DNA of 64,000 nucleotides from Terebella lapidaria (taxonomy: Eukaryota > Annelida > Polychaeta > Terebellida > Terebellidae): assembly GCA_949152475.1 (NCBI GenBank), contig OX424563.1, forward strand, positions 13,365,001-13,429,000. The letters run 5' to 3'. Both the position numbers and the translations under genes were made by a program. This document shows, piece after piece, positions 49,501 through 64,000 of the stretch; the first letter of the stretch is position 1, and each line of letters opens with the position of its first letter. Below the pieces are notes generated by a model, which saw only the letters and a list, made by a program, of their open reading frames with translations, searched no databases and was not told the origin of the DNA.

Positions 49501-52500
49501 ATGTCTGGAGGGTCCTGTAGGCACAGGTCTGCGACATACTGCAGAAGTAATGCGTACAGACCCTGGAGGAGAAACAGCCATGGTAAACAATTTTTCAACA
49601 ATTTTTGTATATTTTATAAGTATATTTGTTGTGAATACCAGTGATACATATTGGCAGACAAACTGGTGGATGATATAGATCCATACAATATTTATAATGA
49701 ATTTCAAAACTTGACTTTAAAGCAAAATTTCTTTAAAGGAATTCTTTTAAAGGAAACAAATATTTACATCACTCAAATATCACTGTGCATGTGTCAAAGT
49801 TTATTCATTATGACTGACCATCAATCCGCTACAGACTGCTAGCCATCCTGACCTGTAGTTTCTCCTTATTGCCCTCTGCTAGGCTGGGGTGGTACAGTTT
49901 CTGTATGCGTTCTATGATGGTCAACTGTTCTGATGAACTATGTCCTTCCAGCAAATGTAGAAGGTCCTCATACGTTCTCGGAGCTGTGGACCAAATAAAA
50001 CACATTCATAATTTGAATCATGAGTATGCAAAGCTTGGTTCTTCCAACACACATTTTTAGTTGCAATGTTTTATGAGAAGTGCGTACCAGGAAAAGTGTA
50101 TGGAAGTTCCTTGCTGGCCTTTTCCATGGATGCTTTCTTTTTCTGCAAACAAAGGAGTCTGTTAGTGTTAATTCGCAGTAAATAACATTACTTAACAACA
50201 ATACACTTCAATGCTCAATACTAGTATTCACCTTCAATTTTTCTTTAGTTTCATCTTCTGAGAGTTTTTTCTCAACGACAACGGCCTTGTTTTTCAGAAT
50301 GGATTTTGGCTTGCTAACTTGTGATTTGTCTGTTGGTTCTGTTTCTGACTCATGCTCCCCTTCATCATCATCATCATCATCATCCTCAGATGATTCCAAG
50401 TCTGACCCCTCATCAGTCTCTGAATCATCCTCTGTAGTCATGGCAATAGTGAACATATATAGGAGCATGGAACCAATTTTGTAACATGTATGCGAGTGTT
50501 GTTTTTTGGAGTTATCATGGTTATTCATTTTATTCTTAGTTTGTTCTTGTGAAAAATAGTATGACATCTGAAAAAGTTTACCAAGTATATATGTGTTGAA
50601 ATTTTTTATAGGAATTTTCTATCATTATATTTTGTATGGGAAATTTAACTGACATATTTTAGGAGTTTCATTTCTGTGTGCTCCAGAGAACTGATGAACA
50701 CAAGAGAACATTGTGAAACTCACCTTCATCTGAATCTTCATCTTCTGATTCTTCATCATCCTCTCCATCCCCAGAATCCTCCTCCTCCTTACCGGCAGCT
50801 TTCCTGTCGAAGTCCTGTATCAGTTTGCCATCACTGTATGCCGCCTCAAACTTCACACTTTTGTCCAACACAAACCTGTCCGTAAACAAGAGGTATTGAT
50901 ATACGAGTCTATTTGCAAGCAGCATACTGCATAATTTATCTCTCAACATTTTCTCAATGTTTAGCATGCACAGACATTCCTGATGAAATCATTTGACATC
51001 ATTTGAACATTTCACTGGACAACTTCGACTATATAACACGCAACTGTAAAATAACATATGACAAATCAAAATGTCAATGTAACACAATGTACTGCTGCTT
51101 CATGTATGTCATACAGCCCAGGTACAAGTCCTACCCATCATCGAGATCGTCCGCGGACCGGAAGACGACTTTCCTGGCTAATTCCTCGTCGTCATCCTCT
51201 CCTCGCATCCGCCGCAGTCTGTCATTCTGGAGAGAAATATCATAACGTCCTGTTACATAAATGTGCCTCGCAAGTACGTTATGATGCACTCGACACACAT
51301 CATAATGTACGTGCCATACAAAATGTACTGTCAGTTATCATAATGCACCTGCCAAATGATGGTATGGTTACAAAATCCAGAAAAGAGAAGCTCAAATACT
51401 GAACGGCTCACAGATGCAACACAAACAATCATAATCCATGTATCACTTCACATTTATTCTGTGATCTCACCTCTAACTTTTCGAGTCTCTCGTGCTCCTC
51501 TTTTGCAATTTCTTCTTCCGTTTTTAGACGATCAGTTGCCTATATATTGCATGGTGGACAAACATATAGCATACATATATTTGATACCAGGCAGCTTAAG
51601 ATGAAGTTCATAGACATTTTAAACATAAAATCAACACAATCAGAGCATGAAACATAAAATTGAGATACAAACCTTTCCACGGATGTCAAACTGTAGTTCC
51701 CGGACCATGATATCGTAATCATCTGCTTTACTCTTAGGTTCTTCCGACTCCTTCGTCCTCTGCCAAGCGGAATATTTTCATATACATTCTCTCTCTGCAT
51801 GTGTTTGTGATAATTCAGTGATGGCTTCTAATTCCACAACAGAATATTGAACAATGTCAAATGTGTTTACCTTGGAAGAAACCATGGCACCCCTCAGAGT
51901 TTTCCAGTCTTCATCAAGTTTTTCTGTCAGTTCCGCGGTCTTCTCTTTTTCTGACTGTCTCTCAAACTGCAGAATGCAGACGTGAGAAAAATATTAAATT
52001 TCACAAAAACTAATAAAATGTTAATCTTTAGTGACATGCGCAAGTGATTCAATGATCAGCTAGTTACATTCTTGACAATCACTATTTCAATGAGTTACTA
52101 TGACAGAAATCCAACCTTTTGTTTCTTGGACTTGGCAATGATTTCTTCCATTCTCTCCTTCCACGGTTTAACGGGCTGCTCTGAGTCAACTTTCTTCTTA
52201 GTCAGAAATCCTCCAAAATGTTCCTCAGTCACCAAGTCACCTGCAAAATATGCAACAAATCGAATCAAACCTCTTCGTCAAAAGGAAACAGGCTCGAAAC
52301 ATAAAACCAAACAATGGGGCAGATTTCTATAAATGCAGTGATATTTCTCACATTGAAACAACAACCGAAAGCACAGACCTTCAAGAATTCCTCGGTCGTT
52401 TTCATCATCGCTGATGTCAGGTTCGTCAAACTTCTCGATCTCTGATAGCGACTGACCATAATGAGTCAGGCCTTCATCCTCGTCATTGAGACTGAAGGTA

Positions 52501-53201
52501 CTCGGCTTCTCGTGGGTCCTCTGGTGGTAAAAATACAGGACAATGATGTGACATTTTCTGGCTTATATTGATGTTTTAATTTTGTTCAAGCATCAATAGG
52601 CATCTGTTTTAGCCTTATTCACGATAAACTGCAACGTGCATTCATTCATGCTTCATGTATAATGTTACGTGATACAAAGATTTCGGTAATTTGGTATCGA
52701 AGACATTCACTCACTTGTCTCTCAAGTGCGAATCGATGTAACATTTTATCCTCCAATGACATCTCCGGATCTGTTTCTCCAAACCTCCGATCTACAAATT
52801 TGTTGACTTTACCGCGCTTCTTGTACTCGACCAACAAGGTTTCTTTCCTCTGGAATAAAACGTGAACCATTCAGCATTTTAATTCGCCAAGCTGGCTACA
52901 TGTTATATATTTGTGTACACTGTCTCGTAACATTTTACGATGTAAACTCATGAGTGTCTGGTAGCAATAATATCAATCGTACACCACACATAATACATAA
53001 TATACACACCTTCTGAACAGCTTTGGACCTTGCAACACCAGGACGGCCTCGGTCGTGTTTTGCCACCTTTTTCCCGAGGACATCATGCTTCTGTCTGTTG
53101 ATTTTCACCTCAAAAGGGTTAACTTTCTGTGTGACTGAAGCTTTCTTATTACGGACTTTGTCGGCCAAGCCACGCTTCCGTGCAGCATTTTTCTTAGCCA
53201 T
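46574..53201 (-). CDS. NOP14: NOP14: nucleolar small-subunit processome protein
   Basis: NOP14 acts in the nucleolus in 18S rRNA maturation and 40S assembly as an SSU-processome component. Twenty-two exons join in frame: 53201-53010, 52849-52715, 52520-52379, 52240-52116, 51966-51871, 51759-51673, 51539-51471, 51226-51135, 50875-50724, 50431-50232, 50142-50088, 49983-49853, 49562-49338, 49057-48956, 48716-48654, 48545-48455, 48291-48216, 48115-48038, 47833-47689, 47563-47439, 47057-46902, 46673-46574. The product is 878 aa (human 857). Seen: basic N-terminus, NPFEVKINRQKHDVLG (28-43), LTHYGQSL in exon 3, DDYDIMVREL in exon 6, long Asp/Glu/Ser tracts in exons 9-10, ELPYTF in exon 11, FPTSDFRHPVVTPA in exon 14, VSLSKRLVPEAINFL in exon 16 and the KGAVRNLRQDNQFLAREK C-terminal box in exon 21, then a Lys/Arg-rich end. 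No break was seen. The gene is divergent from NMNAT. A non-coding first exon upstream is possible. Confidence 0.95.
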
Positions 53202-53298
53202 TTTGACTGCAAATATGGAACAGAATCAAACGTCTAAAACTTGATGAAAAAAATTATGGCTTCATCGCCACGTACGAGTAAAATACAGTTGGTATAGC

Positions 53299-53511
53299 GT
53301 CAGAGTACCTAATCATCGACCCTCTCCCTAATCTTCAACCCTTCAAACGGCTGGGCAAAACTTCAATAAACTAAAATGTGAAATGTGCTGAAATGTGTAT
53401 TAGAAGTACTTTCAATGTGGTTTTTGTCAGATGTCTGTTTTGCACAGCTGTTTGGCAGTGTTTGCAGGGGTCGATATTAAGGACAGGGTCGATGATTAGG
53501 TACCCTGACGA
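53299..53511. mobile_element. MITE-like element, about 45-bp inverted ends
   Basis: GTACCTAATCATCGACCCTC near 53306 is mirrored by GGTCGATGATTAGGTACCCT ending near 53505. The ends extend to about 45 bp each, with non-coding sequence between. It lies about 100 bp upstream of the NOP14 start codon, so it may overlap the NOP14 promoter or 5' UTR. Confidence 0.7.
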
Positions 53512-53947
53512 TACCATTCTAAGTGATGAAAATATCTCCAAAATTCGTGTTTCACAGTTACATGAACTGGACTTTAGAATAGACTTGGTCATGGGCCTAG
53601 AGACAACTAGCTCCAGCAGATGGCTCTCCATCCTCGAAGTCAAAATCGAAGGCAAGTGGTTGGTAATGGTAGCGCCACATGACAATCTGCGGTGAATATT
53701 CGACACTGACACTCAAATCGTGTGACTCTATGTTAAAGGGGTGTGGCTATTAAGGATTGCCTCTACGGAATTAACCTATTGTGATAATGTTGACATGTCA
53801 AATTAAGAGTCGTTCAGCCAAACGAAGCATGTACGATGAAGCGCCTGGGGAAATCATGTGGGTGTACCAATCAATTAGCGCCATGCTATCTGCACCATGT
53901 GACCAGCTTTGGATAGGGCTCGGATAAGTCCGATCCGGGTACCCGTC

Positions 53948-54352
53948 CAAGATGGCCCACATTGGTGCTCAGGACGAAAACAAACAAATGACGATTATAA
54001 CAGTTATCTGGGCTGATTTACCAAATTGTCTTTTTGTATTCACTCAGATATACGAGAGGACCCAAAGTATATATGACAACGCACTCAAATACCCTGAAAT
54101 ATTGGTGAAAATCCCCTCCAAACATTGATTTTAGCCTTGGCCGACACCGACCACAAATTTTACCAGGAAGGATTAGCAGTGTTTGGAGGGGATTTTGAGC
54201 AATATATCGAGGTATTTAGTTCATTTAACATATATTGGGTCCTCTCATGTGCTGGCATACATACAATACTAAAAGTTTGTGTGTCAACCCGTAAATCGGT
54301 CATAATCATGGTTTGTTTGTTTTCGCCCCGAGCACCAATGTGGGCTATCTTG
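53948..54352. mobile_element. Foldback element, about 405 bp
   Basis: CAAGATGGCCCACATTGGTG at the left is matched by CACCAATGTGGGCTATCTTG at the right. Inner matches include GAGAGGACCCAAAGTATATA against the complement of TATATTGGGTCCTCTC, and TCCCCTCCAAACATTGAT against the complement near 54180. The arms are about 170-200 bp and the centre is near 54150. It is non-coding. Confidence 0.75.
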
Positions 54353-54566
54353 CACTATCATGTGGTCTGACCCGACTCACCCCGGGTAAACCATCCTATT
54401 ATATATCAAAATTATACATCAATCTTTGACACATATTATTTGTTTCGTCGGTGCTATTCTCAAGTTTAAAGACCTTAACCCTGCTCCACGGCTGAACCTG
54501 CATTTTCGAACGATGTTTTAATTCCCTGCCTTTGGGAGAATAGAATACGCTTGCCAGAGTTAACAT

Positions 54567-54725
54567 AGTTAGTAAGTAAGTAAGTAATTTATTTCCAAAT
54601 TGCACACAAGATGAACATATTCAATGGTTGGTATAAGAAAGGTACAATTTGTGGACTCCACCAGAGGACAATGCCTGTAACTTGATTGCTCAAGGGGTGA
54701 AGCCCATTACACTGTGAGGTCAAAG
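54567..54725 (-). mobile_element. Possible LINE/SINE 3' tail with (TTAC)n
   Basis: Read on the minus strand, the segment ends in GGAAATAAATTACTTACTTA. This is a simple tandem 3' tail as used by some non-LTR retrotransposons and their SINEs. No coding part is present. This is a weak call. Confidence 0.3.
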
Positions 54726-54787
54726 ACCTCATGACCTAACATGACCTCATAAAACTATACTTCTTTTTTTCCCCGATGATTTTCTTG

Positions 54788-55030
54788 TGATTTTACTACG
54801 AGCCATCCGTCCTAAATTTGCCGCATTCCCAATTTTGCCAACGTGGATTTCAGGCCTTGTAATGTAAATGACACTAATAAGTCCGATCGTCAATCGAGAC
54901 TCTGATATCCAGTCTTTGTTCCAGTTATTTATTTTCCACAAAACGAGCTTCTGAGTTCTGATACTATCAAGTTGGCGAATTTTGGGATGTGGCGAATTTA
55001 GGACGGATGGCTCGTAGTGTTTATCACAAA
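54788..55030. mobile_element. MITE-like element, about 55-bp inverted ends
   Basis: ACTACGAGCCATCCGTCCTA at about 54796 is mirrored by TAGGACGGATGGCTCGTAGT at about 55000-55019. The matching continues through the ATTTGCCGCATTCCCAATTT / GGGATGTGGCGAATT region. It is non-coding and about 240 bp long. Confidence 0.75.
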
Positions 55031-55132
55031 TTTTCAAAACAAAAACTATATCTTTATTCGTTCTCTGGTACGGGTAACAAAACTCCGACCCGGGTAATTG
55101 TATGACCCGCCCCGAATTAGGGCACCCGTTTG

Positions 55133-55272
55133 CCATACATATGACTATTCATTTGGTACCGTCATCCGCCGTCATCCCTTCGGGTGGACCAAGGGATGAC
55201 GGTATCAAATGAATAGTCATATTTGGTCCGCCCAAAGGGATGACTGTACCAAATGAATAGTCATATGTATGG
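55133..55272. mobile_element. Palindromic element with a repeated right arm
   Basis: CCATACATATGACTATTCAT at the left is matched by ATGAATAGTCATATGTATGG at the far right (55253-55272). A second copy of the right arm, GGTATCAAATGAATAGTCAT, lies at 55201-55220. The unit therefore has one left arm and two right arms, probably from a nested or slipped duplication. Confidence 0.75.
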
Positions 55273-55453
55273 CTAGCACCCGTCGACTCGTCCGGGCCCT
55301 AGTTTTTAACCAATCACAACCTATGTCTCAGATTGCCCACGTTATTGTACATCCAACCCAACTAGACCTCTATGAGCAGCTGCCTCACATAACAATACCA
55401 CCAGACCAGTACCAGTAAGGTGAGTAAGCTGAAGAGCAGGTGAGTACATGTCA

Positions 55454-55487
55454 TTAGGCTTAGGCTCAATTCCTGAGCCTAAGCCTA
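55454..55487. repeat. Short palindrome, 34 bp
   Basis: TTAGGCTTAGGCTCA and TGAGCCTAAGCCTAT face each other across a 4-5-bp centre. Confidence 0.7.
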
Positions 55488-55659
55488 TGCACAGATTGCC
55501 AGAGAATGCATTGTAATTTATTTACTGGAGACGATATTATGATATTTGAACTCCAAATTTCCTAGTTCACTGCACGAAATATGCAATAAATTACCAATTA
55601 ACACATCTAAATGTAAATAATGCACAAATTCTGTTCCACACGTTTATTCCATGGGCGCG

Positions 55660-55847
55660 GCCATCTTTGACATCTCGCGAGATTTCAGATAAAATAATTG
55701 AAGATTTTTCAAAATTATCAATCTAAGATAATTTCATAAGTAATTTTCGTTGAGAAGTGTGTATTATATTGAATAATATTTCGTACTTAAGCTTAATTAT
55801 TTTTCGTTTATCAGCTGCATTTTCAATTCGTTGACTTGATCACGTGA
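55660..55847 (+). promoter_or_regulatory. NMNAT promoter elements: YY1-type site, TCTCGCGAGA and E-box
   Basis: GCCATCTT, a YY1-type site, lies at 55660-55667. The palindrome TCTCGCGAGA, known from CpG-rich housekeeping promoters in animals, lies at 55673-55682. TCACGTGA lies at 55840-55847. These stand 80-270 bp before the NMNAT start codon, in the 2.7-kb gap shared with NOP14. They mark a likely core promoter region. Confidence 0.5.
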
Positions 55848-55927
55848 CTTGCAAACGAGACTGTCATTAGACGTCAACAAAATCTGAGAAACTGGGGATT
55901 TTTGGCAAATTTTGTGTATTCGGCAAG

Positions 55928-61200
<5,273 letters not shown>

Positions 61201-64000
61201 GGGTTCCTGCCCCGCCCCAGCCCCATGCCTGCCTGTATACCTGCCTGCCTCTGCTCATCCAGTCAGTCGGCCCTGGTTTGTCCGTCAGTCAATGTGTGTG
61301 TTCGTCCCTTGTCAATATATTCAATTGATGTGTCTTCTGTATGGTTATTCAAAGTTATGTACAAAGGAGCTCTCTATTAGTTCTGGCTTTAAGTCTATAC
61401 ATGTAGACAGAATCAATTCGAACACATTGCATAACGACATAATCGTGGTTGCCGTTTTTGAATGTTGCCACGTTAAAAAAAGCTTAGTAGCTTTTCGATT
61501 GCAATTGCCAATCTAGTACTGAGCTCCGCAATTATATTTTCATGTATTGAATGATTCGAGAATTTTTGTTAAATGATTAAATTTTTTCGGTACACTTATC
61601 CAGTACCTTATCGTCTGGTTTTGTTTGAAACGAATGACATATATTTTGTGCTGGTTTATTTGTGTATTTATTTCATTGTGTTACTCAAAGGCATGGAACT
61701 AATTGATCTGAGTTTTCATATGATTCAATTCCATCAATAAAATGCCTCCTATATATTAACTTAGGAAATACTGATTTCATTACTGTTTCATTACGTATTC
61801 TTCAATAGGAAAATTTAGGTTGCAAGTTTCAGTTAGAAATATATTTTGCAAATGTATTTTTTATGGTTATCATTGTTTTCGTCTGTTGAATATTACTTAG
61901 TTTCAAATTGCATATATTTGACGTATATTTCCAGTTCAGTTCATATTAAATCATGGGCGACAGTAAAGATTATATGAATTTTGCTGTGCATTGTTTGACA
62001 TTGTGTGTGATGTGTGTTAATTAATTAATAAGCGTTGTAATATGTATCAATATTCATTGATGTAACCGTGGTAAGAACTGAGCCAAGACTATAGTGCATG
62101 TTGTCACGTGTATATGATAGTATTAACATTGTTCATGTTTTCGGCATTAACTATATTTTGTATTGAAATCTTTTATAGTACATAGCATTATATATGTTGT
62201 ATTGTGCATGTCATCTTGATTATGTCGTATTGACTCGTGTCGAGTCCTTCCAATGTACTTGTAAGCTACAAACAATTATCATACATGTAGATATATTCTG
62301 GACTGGGGACTTTCTTTGGAGGTATGAAAAAAATTCAAGTTTCATAGAGGGGAATTTTCAACTTTTATTCTTTTTGTATGTATGGTAAATGGAGTGACTC
62401 AGGGTAGACTGAACCGAAATCAAAATAGTTGTAGATCAATGTAATACTGAGCATAGTGTTGTTAAGTTTGAGTGTTCAAAGTTCAATGTTTATCACTCAG
62501 GGTTATCACTGTTGCTCGAAGGAATTAGTTTTGTATATAATTTATCAATCAATTTTGTATACTTGACGATGATGCTTTCAAAGGTGCCAACGAACTCAAG
62601 TGCGCACATTTCTGTGGTACTGTAGTGATTCCTGAACAGAATTAGAATCGTATCTATGTGGGTAATCAGCTAAAGATTTATTACCTTTTGGAAGTTTATA
62701 TTTCAAAATTGCATGTCCACAGCTGTTTCACCAGACAACAGATCTTATATCGCCACTAAGGGTTTGACATTTCAACATATTTATGTTTGTTTGTTGACTA
62801 AGAATGAGATATATCTTTGTTGACGGCTCACGAAGCAACAAAGTTACATCTCTGTAAAAAAAATTATGTTTTTTGCAGTGTATAGCTGCATATTTTTTGG
62901 TGTAAAATGCCCCCCATTGGGTATATATTTATATGGATTGAATGCAGTTGAATGAAAGTTTCATGCTCTTTCGACTTCTTTGCTGGCCAATCTAAATTGG
63001 AACTTCGCTTGTAAATAATCATTCATAAATAACATTGTCTGAATGAATGCTTTTGGCGCTGTGCTGCTAAATTGCGTATGACTGACTTCAATTTTAAAAT
63101 TTTATCAAAGTCCAAATTTCAGAGCAAACTGTGAAAGCGCACATAAATCTATACAATGTTTCTATTGGATACATGCAAGTTTGTTTATTCAAGTCTTGAT
63201 AACTGTAACATGGTATGAAACAATACTGTGAATAGGGAATGTTACGTGTGTCAGAAAGTTTTGCAGTTTTCGGGCGATGGATGGTTCCACATCGATTTAA
63301 TTTTGCTGATGTTACTGGGAAATTTCTCCTGTATCATATATTTCATTTATATTCTGTATTGTCCTCCACATTGCTGGATTTCATGATAGTCGAAAACATT
63401 TCATGGTTCTGATTTATAACCTGAAGCATGTCACAGTATAAACACTTTTCTTGTTTGGGGCAGTGTCTTTTTCTTGTTTGAGGCAAACGTTTTTGCCGTG
63501 TTGAAATTTCACCATACAGTTAAATCCGCAGAACTTTCTGCTACATAGAATCATTCCCGTTTTCCAGTAGTTTATCATCTAGGCATGTTTTACTTGAATT
63601 CTTTTGTATTGTGTACATTTTTTACCATAATACATCTGTTTCTATGAACCAGTACTTTGTTTCATTCTGCTGTACCCCATCTGTTGTACTGCTATTGTGT
63701 GTAGTTAAGGCTCTCCAAATGTATATAAGCTTTTGGAACCGTACTCGTAGTTTCTAAATAATGAACTAAGCTTTCCTGGGAATAAGTAGACTGTATTATT
63801 CAAGTTTCAAGTCAAATAATTACTTGGTATTGTAGTGAACTATTCATGCTTTGTTAAACCCCATTACAAATGCCTACCATGCTGATTTCACCAATAAACT
63901 CTGAACTTAATACAACATCATGGAAAATACCGTACCTCCATGTTTATTCTTATTGTCCGATATCAACGAACTGGCTGAGAAAAAAATCAAAATTACAAGT
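61201..64000 (+). other. NMNAT 3' region and AT-rich downstream DNA
   Basis: No coding frame of note. AATAAA occurs at 61736-61741 and again at 63893-63898. The first gives a 3' UTR of about 0.55 kb and the second one of about 2.7 kb. The steady T-rich composition without recognisable repeats would fit a long 3' UTR, but the sequence alone cannot choose. Confidence 0.4.

Overview
The window looks like nuclear DNA from a marine bilaterian invertebrate. It has spliced genes with GT-AG introns, AT-rich intergenic DNA with islands of higher GC, many short inverted-repeat transposon remnants and large minisatellites. Gene content does not fix the phylum. A lophotrochozoan (mollusc or brachiopod type) or an invertebrate deuterostome would both fit. 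I found no rRNA gene, intact tRNA gene, CRISPR array or retroviral coding region.

Four protein-coding genes can be built exon by exon with consistent splice phases. (1) NK4a (+, 10746-15233, 2 exons, 387 aa) and (2) NK4b (-, 34026-27413, 3 exons, 643 aa) are both NK-2 class homeobox genes of the tinman/Nkx2-5 (NK4) type. Each has an N-terminal TN motif, a TKRKPR-type homeodomain with Tyr54, an NK2-specific domain and a C-terminal (G)-[IV]-R-T-W tail. They lie tail to tail about 12 kb apart, as an inverted duplicate pair. (3) NOP14 (-, 53201-46574, 22 exons, 878 aa) is a small-subunit processome protein. (4) A nuclear-type NMNAT (+, 55928-61200, 8 exons, 252 aa) makes NAD+. NOP14 and NMNAT are divergent, with 2.7 kb between their start codons. 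A TCTCGCGAGA element and a YY1-type site stand upstream of NMNAT.

Region by region: 1-10.7 kb is a gene-free upstream domain with several GC-rich islands, a tandem duplication and a foldback element. 10.7-15.7 kb is NK4a. 15.7-27.3 kb is the shared intergenic space of the NK4 pair, with old AGGTCA-bearing repeats, a CACGTG cluster and a SINE-like fragment. 27.3-34.8 kb is NK4b and its promoter; its second intron carries three inverted-repeat transposons. 36.8-46.3 kb is dominated by repeats rich in the nuclear-receptor half-site AGGTCA, including a 5.1-kb array of 46-bp and 43-bp monomers. 46.6-53.2 kb is NOP14. 53.3-55.5 kb is a cluster of unrelated palindromic elements. 55.9-61.2 kb is NMNAT, whose first intron holds about 39 copies of a 14-bp palindrome spaced about 22 bp apart. 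61.2-64 kb is AT-rich 3' sequence.

The most unusual items are the palindromic hairpin minisatellite in NMNAT intron 1, the satellite that is effectively an array of SF-1/ERR-type sites, and the tail-to-tail NK4 pair with its homeodomain intron. All coordinates and splice sites were read by eye. Family assignments rest on remembered family sequences, not on a search.
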